Shown piece by piece: positions 27,403-37,631 of a DNA stretch of 64,000 nt (within the stretch, counting starts at the first letter, position 1; each line of letters begins with the position of its first letter). This DNA comes from Cymbomonas tetramitiformis (Eukaryota; Chlorophyta; Pyramimonadophyceae; Pyramimonadales; Pyramimonadaceae), in contig LGRX02031403.1 of the NCBI GenBank assembly GCA_001247695.2, positions 92,338 through 156,337 of the forward strand, in the 5' to 3' direction. Made by a program: the position numbers and the translations under genes. Below the pieces are notes generated by a model. It did no database searches. It was given only the letters and a program-made list of their open reading frames with translations, and was not told the origin of the DNA.

Positions 27403-28413
27403 GGCGTTTCCACGTCCTGTCCGAGCAGGGCAGTGAGACCAGTGTTCCGCCAGTGTGCAAGGTGCGGCAGGGCGTACATCGTAAAGAAAGTCCGGGATGG
27501 AGAGGAGGTCCGCCTCCGCATCACCACCTTCGTCCGTCTCCTCCACGATGTCTTCTTCCGGGATGTCCGGCAAATCCAACACCTCCTCCCAGTATGCATT
27601 TTCGGCTGGGGTGGGGGCATCTGACGACCCCCCTTCCTCGCAATGACTCAATCCCATATATCCCACGGCCCGTGCGTCCGCCAGGTCGTGGTTCGTATCA
27701 TTCCCATCTGCGCCGGCTCCTCTCACCAGGGTATACCGCATTCTCTTCTTGGGTATCCTCGTCGGCTGAGAATCATCATCCGCTGTTTCCGCAAACACTG
27801 GGGCCGCCTCCTTCTGGTGGCCAGCGGAGATGGCAATGACCCGGTGTCTTTGATCAAAATCAACTCCCAGATCTTGCATGCGGCCTATGAGCACGCCAAT
27901 CCTTCCCTTGTGCTCCTTTCCGGCGCGCCCTACCTGATCAGGTATGCCCAGCGTGCACAAGTCGTCGGGGGTGAAGAGGGAGCGAATGCTTGGGCGCTTG
28001 ATGTCACGGTAAGCGCATTGCACCAACTCCAGTAGGCGGGCGTCGGTCACGTGCCGGTTATCACACGCGGTTGGGAGCTGCGCCGTTTGGCACGTGACGG
28101 CTTCCCCCCCGGCTCGCCGTTTCCCCCGCGCGCCATCCACCGGGCTCGCCCCCCCATCTGCTAGCTCTCTGGGGCCCACAGGCGGCGGTGCGTAGGTAAT
28201 TCGCATCCTCTTGTCGATCGTGCACCCGAGAGTTACCAACCTGTCAGCCAACTGACGGATCTTTGCGTTCTTCTGCGTCCTAGTGCAGCAGTCGCCGACC
28301 TTGCTTGGGATCCATCCGATGTCCACACCAAACCGTGACACTGTGGGTGACTTGCCCCCAATTTCCAGGCTTTGCAGTTTGCGCAGGATGACGACGTCAT
28401 CCAGTTCATCCAT
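27403..28413 (-). CDS. N-terminal exon of transposase copy A with duplicated domain
   Basis: From the ATG at 28413 the frame encodes about 335 residues and ends near a possible 5' splice site (CCT-GTGCGT at about 27402). It contains two copies of a domain of about 65 residues: one with GWIPSKVG...KIRQLADRLVTLGCTIDKRMRITY, the other with GIPDQVG...RIGVLIGRMQDLGVDFDQRHRVIAI. Between them are basic nuclear-signal-like clusters (GKRRAGGEA). The C-terminal part is acidic. The repeated domain looks like a small helical DNA-binding fold, but I do not recognise it. The linkage to the downstream transposase exons rests on orientation and spacing. Confidence 0.5.
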
Positions 28414-28979
28414 CACCGCGCATTGTACCTGCCGCAAACTACCCCTTCCGGCGTGTCACCGACCTGCACGCAGCACATCCGTTGAGGGGGAGTGGGGGGG
28501 GGACACCGACAGCACCTGCATCATGAAGGCAGACACCTCGTTAGATGCATCGTTGCTCCTCGCGTGAGCGCCCGATCGATACGCGGCGGTCGCTCGGTGC
28601 ATGGCGTGTGCAGCGTGACGCGTGCTTAGTGACCGCGTGTTTCCGTCGGAGAACACAAACTGATTTATTCCAAAGATACAATACAGTTCAAAATTGTCTG
28701 TTCTAGCCACATACGGTCTTTCACTTCGCATAGCCTACAATCTGCATTAATCGGAAGCTGGTGTTCGTGGTTGACATCCTAAGCTTTCATGCCAGAGGCT
28801 TGCACGCTTGCGCGTTTCCTCTGCGGTACAAGTCGTATGCGCCTGCTTTGAAGCTTCTGGTTCGGGAACACTGGTCAGCCAGCAGCTTGGGGTGTCGCCA
28901 GCGTTGCAATCCAAGCTACGCGTCACCAGATATACCTGCGTGCACAGGGCGCAAGATTCGACATTCATCCTCATGTTGC

Positions 28980-29843
28980 TCATTGCAGGCATCGGCATGT
29001 CACAACCCATGCATGAGAGCTGCCTGTGGGAGGTGTGCCCCACTCACCGGCTGGTCGTGGCTCCGCATTTCCGTCCACTTGTAAACCCGGCGGGACCGTG
29101 TCGCGCATGCTGAGCAACTTCGGCAGGTTGGACATGGACATTTCTTCCCCGGTCGATGTCCTCCAAAGCAGTCCCTTCTCGCAGATGTGCACATCCGGGA
29201 CCCGGCACTCGCAGAATTTCGGGATGATCGCCGAGTTGAATGCGTGCGCGTCGAACTCCGCATGAAAAATGGCGAAGTCGAGGAGCACCGCAGGCAACTT
29301 GACTTGCAGGTTGGCGCCATTGTCACTGGCCACCGCCGTGCAGTAGTAGTCGTGCACCTCAGACCACTCCTCCACCGTGATGCGATGGACAGTCTTGCCG
29401 ATTGCTCCACTCCAGGTCCCGGAGGCATGCTCCACTGAGTACTCCTCGCCGTACGTGGTCGTCTCCCAGAGCTGTGTCTTCATACGGCCCGACAGTATTT
29501 TGACAGCGGACTGCGTGAGCTTCTCCGCTTTGCCAGCAGCCACCAACCACTCTACACCGCCACTGACGGCGCGATCAAACGCGCCCTTCCGCGAAATCGG
29601 CAGGAGCTCGGCCATTGTTGCTCCTGACACAGTAACCTGCCGAGCATCAGCCGGGCAGGCCTGCTTCTTGCGCTTGTTGCTGCCGGCAGCCGGCGGTCCC
29701 TCGTTACGTTTGGATTTCCGGGGTTCAGCTGCAGTGCTCTTTGGCGCGGCGACTGGCAGGAGAGCTCGCAGCTCCGGGTTGTTCTGCACACGCCGCTTGA
29801 GTTCATTAGTTAGTGGCGTGTTGAGCGCGTGAGAGATGGCCAA
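28980..29843 (-). CDS. Unrecognised basic nuclear-type protein upstream of transposase A
   Basis: The protein has about 287 residues. The first 75 contain Lys/Arg clusters (EPRKSKRNE, SNKRKKQ) that look like a nuclear localisation signal. The rest appears folded: SRKGAFDRAVSGGVEWLV, WSGAIGKTVHRITVEEW, KLPAVLLDFAIFHAEFDAHAFN and a Cys/His stretch (PKFCECRVPDVHICEKG). No family is recognised. It lies on the same strand, about 0.5 kb upstream of the transposase N-terminal exon, and may be an accessory protein of the same element, as many tnp2-type elements encode a second DNA-binding protein. Confidence 0.45.
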   Translation of the reverse strand: MAISHALNTPLTNELKRRVQNNPELRALLPVAAPKSTAAEPRKSKRNEGPPAAGSNKRKKQACPADARQVTVSGATMAELLPISRKGAFDRAVSGGVEWLVAAGKAEKLTQSAVKILSGRMKTQLWETTTYGEEYSVEHASGTWSGAIGKTVHRITVEEWSEVHDYYCTAVASDNGANLQVKLPAVLLDFAIFHAEFDAHAFNSAIIPKFCECRVPDVHICEKGLLWRTSTGEEMSMSNLPKLLSMRDTVPPGLQVDGNAEPRPAGEWGTPPTGSSHAWVVTCRCLQ

Positions 29844-29984
29844 TCAAGGGGATATTTTCCCGAATGTGAATACGTGAATTCCCGTCGGGAATTCCTCCTA
29901 GGACCTTCTGTCAGTCTAGGAACTCCCACGCAAGTATGCATGACATCATTAAATTTTGGATTAAAAATATTAAATGTATATATT

Positions 29985-30665
29985 CGTTTGCAAATCAAGT
30001 TTGAAATACCTCAACTCAGGTTTCGTTTCACACAAGGGGGGGGGTACTGGGAATGGGAATGGGAACTTCCATATAGAACACATGGAATCTGCAAAACGGG
30101 AATTCCCAGTGGGAATTTTAGAAAAAACCTTATTTTTTCTCATAACTCAAGTTTGAAATACCTCAACTCAGGTTTCGTTTCACACAGGGGGGAGGGGTAC
30201 TGGGAATGGGAATGGGAACTTCCATATAGAACACATGGAATCTGCAAAACGAGAATTCCCAGTGGGAATTTTAGAAAAAAACCTTATTTTTTCTCATAAC
30301 TCAAGTTTGAAATACCTCAACTCAGGTTTCGTTTCACACATTGGGGCAGGGGGCAAGGGTGCGGGAATGGGAATGGGAACTTCCATGTAAGAACCCCGTA
30401 TGGAATGTGCAAAACGGGAATTCCCAGTGGGAATTTTAGAAAAAATCTTATTTTTTCTCATAGCTCAAGATTGAAATACCTCAACTCAGGTTTCGTTTCA
30501 CACGGGGGTACTGGGAATGGGAATGGGAACTTCCATATAGAACACATGGAATCTGCAAAACGGGAATTCCCAGTGGGAATTTTAGAAAAAACCTTATTTT
30601 TTCTCATAACTCAAGTTTGAAATACCTCAACTCCGGTTTCGTTTCACACAGGAGGGGGTACACAC
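29985..30665. repeat. About 152-bp satellite-like repeat, four to five copies
   Basis: GAAATACCTCAACTCAGGTT occurs near 30003, 30155, 30309, 30472 and (one change) 30618, at intervals of about 146-164 bp. Each unit also has GGGAATGGGAATGGGAACTTCC and GGGAATTCCCAGTGGGAATT. Length differences lie mainly in a G-run. The array separates two minus-strand ORFs. Confidence 0.9.
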
Positions 30666-30745
30666 AATACGCACGCATACATCTGTTATAAACATATGTC
30701 TTCATCAATTACGGTTGGTGAGGTATGCTTTTGCCTAGTTGTCCA

Positions 30746-31381
30746 CTACTTGGTTTTCACCATGCGGTAGCCACGGTCTTTCTCTACCGAAAAGTGTAGG
30801 ACACCAGCTAGCACCTCATGCTGCCACAGCTCCTCCTCGTCCCCGTCCCAAGGGTATCGAACTTTATACAGCAGCCGGGGCTGCCCTTCTGCATGCACGG
30901 TGACCCGATGCACTTCTGGGAACCCGTGGTCAATGGCACCGGGATGGATGAACTGTCGCTCAGAAACATAAAAATCGATACCCCTACCCGGCGGCGAGGT
31001 GACGATCGGAACGTAACCCGTGACCCAAGGACCTTCGTATTCCTCGACTTCGCCGCCCACCTCGTTGACCCACTTGGCGGACAACACTTCCGCACCATAC
31101 CATGTCCGTCCATAAGCTGACGGATATGGATACAGCCGTCGCGCTACATAAGACCCTACATATGGCCAGCCGTCGCTGGTCGCCTGGTCAGCAGCCCGTC
31201 CGGCGGCAGCCTTCCACAAAGCCTGTCCCACCCATGACTCGCGGTTCACCACTTGGCCGCTGATTCGCAACCGCAGATGAAGCAGCATAAGGCACGGCGC
31301 CGGGGAGAGCGCCACACGCGCCACGCGCCTGATTCGGCGCGGAGCGGAGCAGCCTCCCCGCACCCTTTGTCCCTGGGTCAT
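30746..31381 (-). CDS. Unrecognised protein of about 200 aa
   Basis: The frame contains aromatic-rich segments (DGWPYVGSYVARRLYPYP, YGRTWYGAEVLSAKWVNEV, YVPIVTSPPGRGIDFYV, VRYPWDGDEEELWQHEV) and ends in a basic tail. The spacing of short strands and the WDGDEE acidic loop are reminiscent of small chromatin-binding barrels, but the resemblance is weak and I assign no family. The N-terminal 45 residues read through a duplicated GC-rich block and may not be coding. It lies upstream of 28980-29843 on the same strand. Confidence 0.4.
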   Translation of the reverse strand: MTQGQRVRGGCSAPRRIRRVARVALSPAPCLMLLHLRLRISGQVVNRESWVGQALWKAAAGRAADQATSDGWPYVGSYVARRLYPYPSAYGRTWYGAEVLSAKWVNEVGGEVEEYEGPWVTGYVPIVTSPPGRGIDFYVSERQFIHPGAIDHGFPEVHRVTVHAEGQPRLLYKVRYPWDGDEEELWQHEVLAGVLHFSVEKDRGYRMVKTK

Positions 31382-31542
31382 ATGGTCCTTGCGTGCACGC
31401 TATGCACCTAACTACCGTACGCGCACCCTCGCGCATTCCTCCCCACCCACCACTCGCAGCGCCGCTGCTCACCCTTTGGCCGCTGATTCGCAACCGCAGA
31501 TGAAGCAGCATAAGGCACGGCGCCGGGGAGAGCGCTGCATTC
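31248..31542. repeat. Direct repeats of about 70 bp, 224 bp apart
   Basis: TTGGCCGCTGATTCGCAACC followed by GCAGATGAAGCAGCATAAGG occurs near 31252 and near 31477, each continuing to GGCGCCGGGGAGAGCGC. Confidence 0.85.
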
Positions 31543-31746
31543 TACCATGGATGAATTTTTCACTTCTTCGTGGCTAATTCCTATGGCAACAACATTCTTG
31601 TCGGCTACTAATCAGATCATGTGGGTTAACAGCAACGGCGATGACCACGCTCCCTCGATGGCTTCGCTGGTCATGTCGCGGCATGCTTTGTTGCTCCAAT
31701 CGCTCCTGCTGCTCACCACACACACACACCACACCAAACCACACAT

Positions 31747-31995
31747 GCGCCCGGCATGTGCGCCCCCAGCTCAGTTCCATGCGCCCGACAAGGCGCCCCC
31801 CCAGCTAGGTTTCATGCGCCCGGCAGGCGCGCCCCAAGCTCGGTTCCATGCGCCCGGCAGGCGCTGTGCCCCCCCAGATGCGTGTCTGTCCACTGTGCCC
31901 CCAAGATGCTTGTGTGTCCACCATGACCCCCCAGATGCGTGTGTCTTTATAGTGCCTCTCAGTGTCTTCACAATCCCCCCCAAATGCGTGTGTGT
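31747..31995. repeat. Two adjacent minisatellites
   Basis: At 31747-31863 a unit of about 38 bp containing CATGCGCCCGGCAGGCGC and CCAGCTCGGTTC recurs three to four times. At 31870-31995 a unit of about 34 bp containing AGATGCGTGTGTCTGTCCAC recurs about four times with changes. No gene is supported in 31545-32470. Confidence 0.75.
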
Positions 31996-32673
31996 CCACT
32001 GTCAGTAGTTCCGGCAGTTGGTGGGAGACTTACGATGAAAAGTTCAGGGGGCAAACGTAGTGTGCAGAAATTATACAACCATCACAAGATTTTCTCTTGA
32101 AAATATATAAATCAACTTTGTAGTGGAGCGCCCCCTGAATTTTCGAAACACTTCGGACTTGACCGCGCTTCAAGTAAGCGGTGAAATAACCCCTTTGGGG
32201 CATTTTAAAGCAGCTCTAGCGCAGTATTTTATTTTATTTGGTAACAATATTTTGTTTCAGAATGTCCACGCCTTGTTGTGGGCCACTCTAGAAGAGTTTT
32301 ACGCTAGCGCTTGGAACGCTCTTTGGCTTTGGGAAGTTTCGACGAGATGGTGCACTACGATCTTCTAACAGTTGATTTGTATTTTATTTCCGTTATATTG
32401 TATGGTAACATGACAATTTTCTAGCTACGCTTAATCATACGCGTTTGCACTCGAAGTTTCTCTTGTTCACAAATTCACAGATCGGCAGACCCTTCGATAG
32501 CGGTAAAACTGCTATTCTGACGGCGGTTTGGACTTTACCGGCGTCTTCCTCGCGGAAAACTACCCCATTTAAGTATTTTCATCACTTCATTTGGTTGAAC
32601 TTTCGAGGAGATGGGTGATCTCTTGGCAACCCTATCTTTTTGACGACAGTTTTTTTCAGTTTGAATTGCGAAC

Positions 32674-32740
32674 GTGGCATTAGCTCAAACAGAGCGCCAA
32701 ACTGCGGTTTGGAGGTCTCGGTTAAAACCCGGGATGCCAC
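32674..32740 (+). tRNA. tRNA-like sequence in direct repeat 1
   Basis: 67 nt with a perfect acceptor stem (GTGGCAT with ATGCCAC), D-stem GCTC/GAGC, an unusually stable anticodon arm (CCAAAC-TGCG-GTTTGG) and T-stem CTCGG/CCGGG with loop TTAAAAC. The anticodon loop is too short for a normal seven-base loop, so no amino acid can be assigned. It is probably a tRNA-derived, non-decoding RNA or repeat. Confidence 0.5.
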
Positions 32741-32994
32741 ACAATAGAAGAGTGTTCAACGACACTCGTTTACTTACCTTCTCCTTTTTTAAAGATTCGC
32801 AGGTTTTCAGACCCTTCGATAGCGGGAAAACCGCTATTTTCACGACTATTTTGACTTCACGAGCGTTTTCCTCGCGGAAAACTACCCCATGTAAGTATTT
32901 TCATCACTTCCTTTGGTTAACTTTTCGAAGAGATGGGTGATCTCTTCGCAACCCTATCTTTTTGACGACAGTTTTTTCAGTTTGCATTGCGAAC

Positions 32995-33061
32995 GTGGCA
33001 TTAGCTCAAACAGAGCGCCAAACTGCGGTTTGGAGGTCTCGGTTAAAACCCGGGATGCCAC
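32995..33061 (+). tRNA. tRNA-like sequence in direct repeat 2
   Basis: Identical in sequence to 32674-32740, including every stem, although the flanking repeat body has diverged. The higher conservation of the tRNA-like part may indicate constraint or a more recent copying event. Confidence 0.5.
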
Positions 33062-33226
33062 ACAATAAAGGTGTGCTTTCTATCTTCTTTTCACCCTCTT
33101 TGTTTGGACGTCCGATCTTTCCTTTTCTTTAGGCTTGGAGTTCCCTAGGTGAGGGTCGTCCCCTGGGATTCACCATTTTGACCTAGTTCCAGTGAAGTGG
33201 AGTGTGCCCCCGCCCCAACAGAGTAA

Positions 33227-33879
33227 GTGTACCCGCCCTCGCAATTTTGGGGTGTTTTTTATTCACGGGCATGGTCCCAGATATCATTTGACCGGTTCCT
33301 CCATGTGATCGTCATGCTGTTGGGCGGACCAAACCGTTGTCGACTGCCCACAAGCCTCCACCGAATGCGAACCTATCTTCGTGTGCAAAGCCATATGGCG
33401 CATGCTGTGCACGTGTGCCCGAAATGGTGTCGGACTTTCCCTAGGGAATTGGACTGTCTGCAGTGGAACGAGGAGGAGGAGTGCGGAGCGGTCTTGCAGA
33501 CAGACTCCGCCGGGGCGGTTGTTCGTCGTTGCCATGAGCGACGGTTTGAGGTGACCCAAACAGCATCTGGGAAGAAGCTGCGTCCCCGGGAGTGGTTCTA
33601 CTACTTTGATATAAAAGACACAATTCGAAGGTGGATGAGGGATGTCGAGTTCTGCAAGGCCAGAGCACGACGTGACGCCCGACTCCAGAATGATTTCTGG
33701 ACATCCCCGTTGGCAAAGTCTATCGACAATCACGTGGACATTGGTGGTGCATTGTTGGAGGAACCTATTCTGGTGGACACACCTGAAGGAGGCGACCCGA
33801 ACGTGGCGTATGCGGAGCATCGTGTCATGGTGATTTCTCCAGGGGCAGACGATTGTCAAGTTTGGAACTCAGATATCGG
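33227..33879 (+). CDS. tnp2/CACTA-like transposase, copy B, zinc-binding exon
   Basis: The exon aligns with 26372-26930 of copy A: VMLLGGPNRCRLPTSLHRM, HAVHVCPKWCRTFPREL, EEEECG, then REWFYYFDIKDTIRRWMRDVEF, the counterpart of CPN.C...CPKCG and RYFPL.PRLQRLF in tnp2 proteins. There is no ATG near the start; the homologous part begins about 33270, so the true 5' end lies in an upstream exon or is lost. The exon ends at ATCGG-GTAACT (33879), the same place as in copy A. Confidence 0.6.
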
Positions 33880-34305
33880 GTAACTTCTCCACCCCACCTC
33901 CCCTCCACGTCATCTTCTGCAGGCAGCGTTGCTTGCTTGGGTGATAACCGCGTTGCAGCACGGATCATCATGCGCTAGGTCGAATTGGGAACGTGCCAAG
34001 ATGTATACTGGGGGAGAAAGGGCCGCCCCACGATAGTAAGCGTATGGGGTGGCGGTGCGCGCAGGAGCTATTCTATGGGGGTGGCTGTGATAAAGAGCGA
34101 AGACCTTCACATATCGGTACATTGATGTTACGAATGTTTCCCAGTCGCATGTGTTCTGAGAGGCGCAGGTTCGTAGGAGTGCGTGAAGCGAGTCGCGTGG
34201 TGAAAGGTGCAAAGGGAGGCGATGTCCAGGGCATGATGTCCGCTGATGCCTTTGTTAAAAGGCATGAGTGTGTGACAGGGGTTGTGTGGGGCTGTGCACT
34301 AACAG

Positions 34306-35047
34306 GTGCGGCAGCGTGATAAGTATCATGAGAATCTGTGGATGACCAAAGGGCCCAGGCAGAAGGAGAAAAATCCGCTGGTGTTATGGTCACTATTCGA
34401 GGATGAGTTGTTGCACTTGATGCACGGGAAGCGGGATGCGTCCAATCCTTTCGTAGTGTACGATGCCTTCCTCAAGAGGTCGTACACATTGAAGGTGGTG
34501 CTCGGATTGGTGTACGCAGACACGATGATGAGGTGCACCATGGGCAGGTTTATGGGAGTTGGTAGCTATCGTGCCGATCCGTACAGCCTTTTTGAGGGAA
34601 CCCCGGCCCCTGGTGGGAAAGGAATGTATTTCCGGGGATACGCGAAGGCGGTGGAGCTCAACGGGTGGGAAACGGATGACGGGAAAACCGAGGTTTTTGC
34701 GGACGACCCAGAACTGATGCTGAGCAAAAGGAAACACCAGGAGCTGGTTAGGAAAACAGAGTCAGGCGAGGCGGAGCCATGCGCAACAGGCAGACATGGG
34801 CGAGGGGCATTGGAGCGCCTCCCGTACTACGATCCAATGCGGGCAATTGCGCACCCGTTTGGGCACTGCGTGTTCTATGGTATTGGGAAGGCTTATCTGA
34901 AGCTACTTCTGGGGAGGATGACAAGCAACACCCATCCGCATTTATGTTTGCCACCAAAATTGCTTGAGCTCCTCCAATCGAGGGCCGCGCGCATTCAACC
35001 ACCGCATGACGTTGGTCGGCCATACCACGACGTGGTGAAGTACTTCG
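34306..35047 (+). CDS. tnp2/CACTA-like transposase, copy B, core exon
   Basis: The exon starts after CTAACAG (34305) and ends at TTCG-GTGCGT (35047), with the same phase as copy A. It carries KGPRQKEKNP...YDAFLKRSYTLKVVLGLVYADTMMRC, FEGTPAPGGKGMYFRGYAKAVE and HPFGHCVFYGIGKAYLKLLLG in one open frame. The blocks follow the order PGP - YDAF - ALLW - NDFPA - H...LG known from Transposase_21. The acidic residues that would be catalytic cannot be assigned by eye. Unlike copy A there is no frame break in this exon. Confidence 0.65.
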
Positions 35048-35263
35048 GTGCGTTCGACACCCCCCATCACCACTGCAAGGGTAACCAGCCGATGAAGTTG
35101 TCATAATATAACAAGTTGTACCTGCTGCATCAGGCAAGAACAGCCTGTGGGTATGGGGGCAGACAACGTCGCCGACCGCCACAATGCTTTCCTGTTGAAC
35201 GTTCATTTTGGGTTTAGGATCCGTCCACGTTCTGTGCTAATATATAAGAGCGGGGGGGGTGCA

Positions 35264-36488
35264 GGAATGTACACAATGGAGGATTTTTTTGAATTTTATT
35301 CTGTACTACAGCCCGCTGGTGTTCGGAAAGGTTCTGTTTAACTGGAACATCCAGATGGAGGATGCGTGGCAACATCTTCGACGGGCGGTTCTGCATTATG
35401 TGCGAGGCAGTGTGGTAGCCGGGGAGGCCTACAACGAAGCAGTTGTAATGCAAGCCCAGAAGGCAGCGAAGGACAATCTGTGGGCGCATGCCAAAATTAT
35501 GGAGCTCACGGGGCCGGACAAAATGTTGACGTTCAACATGCGGCTTGCAGTGGTGCACCTGTTCCGGCAGGAGCAATACGTGGGGGATTTAGGCGCCGCC
35601 CTAGAGTTGTGGGTGGAGCGTGCAATACAGCGGGCCAAGGGAATCGTGAAGGCGTCTGGCGTGAAGTACTTGCCTGTACAGGCCATCATGAACGCCCTCT
35701 GCGAGAAGAGGGCGCTGCAGGAGTTCATTAGGAAGTACCCAAACCGACGCGAAATGCATGAGCTGGCTGTCGCTCTGCGTTCCCTGGCTCCACGCGGCGC
35801 CAACTCCCTGAGGGACCCAGGTGCCGAGGACAAGACGGTTGCCTGCTATTTCATGGGTGCCGGCAAGTGGGTGGCCCGCGGCTCAATGGTATCGCCCTCC
35901 CTTCGATCCGGCGGTGTGTTCGCAACGCTACTGAAATTCATGTCCATGCACACCGAGGCTCCGACGTCGTGTGCGGTGGATGTGGAGATGACTCAGGCAG
36001 CTGCGCTGGGCGGGGATGCCCTGCCTGACGCCCATTCCCAATGTGAGACGCCGCTCCCTTTCAGTACTGCTGTGTTTGTGAGAATGTCCCTGGGTGGGGA
36101 GGTGTACACATCCGCCATGTACACACGAGCGGTGAAACGGGTGTCGTACCACGTGTCCATCTTGGACCATGGGTCGGGAGACCTTCCCACGGGGGTGGAG
36201 GTGCCTTTTGGGCGCCCATACGCCAAGGTTATGGCCTATTACCTGGTCACCGACCCCAGCCAAGTACCCATATGTCACCTGGCCAGAATGCTGGCCTACC
36301 GAGAGGTGGAAGACGCATATTACAAGAAGCAGGGGATCACAGTCGTCGACAAGCATGATTCCGTGGAACTGATTTTGCCTTGCACGTACATCGGGCCGAA
36401 GGCGTTGTTTTTTGAACCGACCGATGGTAATGGTAACCACTACCATGTGGTGCACCTGCTGCGCGAGGTACGTACTGGCAGCTACTGA
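35264..36488 (+). CDS. tnp2/CACTA-like transposase, copy B, last exon
   Basis: The exon follows the acceptor GGTGCAG-GAATG. It begins GMYTMED and, after a one-base shift in the T7 run at 35284-35290, continues LNFILYYSPLVFGKVLF...LTFNMRLAVVHLFRQEQ...LWVERAIQRAKG, then SAMYTRAVKRVSYHV and PYAKVMAYYLVTDPS, to TGA at 36486. Copy A reads through the first junction in frame, so the T7 run has one T too many or reflects a sequencing error. Apart from this the exon is open for 400 codons. Confidence 0.6.
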
Positions 36489-37127
36489 AGCGCCATACGA
36501 CTCCATCATTTATTGTGGCAAGGGAAATGCTCTGCCAATGCCATCACTCGACTGGGAGGCCAACTTATCGTGGCCTTACTTGTATGTATCCATATCATCA
36601 GCGACACCATGCAGGCAAACAAGCGGGCTGTCAGATGCCCCTATATATCTAGTCCGTGCGTAGGGATGGAAACCGCCAATATATACGTATATATGTAGAT
36701 ACAGTAATATAGTCGTGGACCCACCTCCCTGGCTAGTAACTCTCATTGAATCTCGGACCAATCACATCGTAGCATTGGTAAATATCTTTATACACTTGGC
36801 TGCATCGTCGTGTCCACACGTGGACAGTTGCTTAAACTTCGAACCAATCCCATGTGTGCATGTGGAATATTTATAAATCACACATTGTACCCCGTGCTTA
36901 CACGTGTGCGTATCCTTACCTTTAGAACCAATCACAAGCCTCCGTTCATATAGAATCCTTACTTTTACTTAGTTTCTATAGGTTCGCATCCCTGGCATAT
37001 ATTACCCACGTAACATGTAGGAAGCTTCCTCCTACCTCCGTTTGGTTACTTTTCCTTAATTATACCCGGCGTATAACTCTCCGGGCCAATAATCAACTAC
37101 CATCTTTTATATATTCACTGTGGGCAT
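36489..37127. other. Intergenic, AT-rich with spaced ACCAATC motifs
   Basis: No gene is seen. ACCAATCACA-like motifs occur near 36752, 36842 and 36925 (spacing 83-90 bp), and TATATA-rich stretches lie at 36640-36710. It separates two convergent genes. Confidence 0.4.
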
Positions 37128-37151
37128 TTATAAGCGAAAAGTAACCAAACG
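37039..37151. repeat. Perfect 16-bp inverted repeat
   Basis: CGTTTGGTTACTTTTC at 37039-37054 is the exact inverse of GAAAAGTAACCAAACG at 37136-37151, 81 bp apart. Further GTAACC(A/G)AAAGTAAG motifs follow to 37195. It lies just after the stop of the minus-strand Gag-like gene. Confidence 0.85.
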
Positions 37152-37631
37152 ATAACCATCTATAACCAAAAGTAAGCGACAGTAACCGAAAGTAAGGGTT
37201 CGATTCTTAGTAGTGTCCGTGTGGTATCTGTCCACCGCCTTTTCCATGGCTCTGAGGGCCTCCTTAAGGGCATGCTGCTCGTCCTTACGACTGTAATGGC
37301 GTCGGGACTCCCTGCAACGAGAGGACTCGGTACGGAAGGTGAACTGGCTGTCGCCATCCCCGTCCTCACCCGGCCCGTCGCCGCCAGGACCCTCGCCCGG
37401 ACCTCCCGGACCTCCTGGCCCTCCAGGATCATCACCCCCCGAGCCTCCGGGACCTCCATGACTGCTGATACTGGGCTCCTCCGGGGACTCGTTTGGCTCC
37501 GAGTGCTCCGGTTGAGGGACCATCCCCCCCCGTCTCCCGGTGTGTCCGCTGCAGCAGCAAGCGGAGGCGGTGACACTACCGGGAAGTTGTCGAAAGCACC
37601 GGGCCAAACGTCCGCGGAGCAAAACCCACAC
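37128..37631 (-). CDS. C-terminal segment of a Gag-like gene
   Basis: From about 37530 downward the frame encodes VPQPEHSEPNESPEEPS, a Gly/Pro/Asp-rich repeat (GGPGGPGGPGEGPGG), and a basic-helical tail (SRRHYSRKDEQHALKEALRA) to the stop at 37128. It joins the upstream segment (37160-37945) by a frame change in the C8 run at 37524-37531. The composition is that of an extended C-terminal tail. Confidence 0.45.
   Translation of the reverse strand: MWVLLRGRLARCFRQLPGSVTASACCCSGHTGRRGGMVPQPEHSEPNESPEEPSISSHGGPGGSGGDDPGGPGGPGGPGEGPGGDGPGEDGDGDSQFTFRTESSRCRESRRHYSRKDEQHALKEALRAMEKAVDRYHTDTTKNRTLTFGYCRLLLVIDGYRLVTFRL

Larger units (their letters stand above)
32480..33070 (+). repeat. Two direct repeats of about 255 bp, each ending in a tRNA-like sequence
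   Basis: AGACCCTTCGATAGCGG starts at 32487 and 32809, and homology continues to CCCGGGATGCCACACAATA in both copies, with roughly 90 percent agreement by eye. The second half of each copy is the tRNA-like sequence listed separately. This layout (a unique body attached to a tRNA-like part) is what a tRNA-linked SINE or a tRNA-containing tandem duplication would look like. Confidence 0.8.

Noticed and set aside
29985..30665. CRISPR-like array
   Set aside because: The repeats are about 152 bp with G-run length changes and no unique spacers; it is a satellite-type tandem repeat in eukaryotic DNA.
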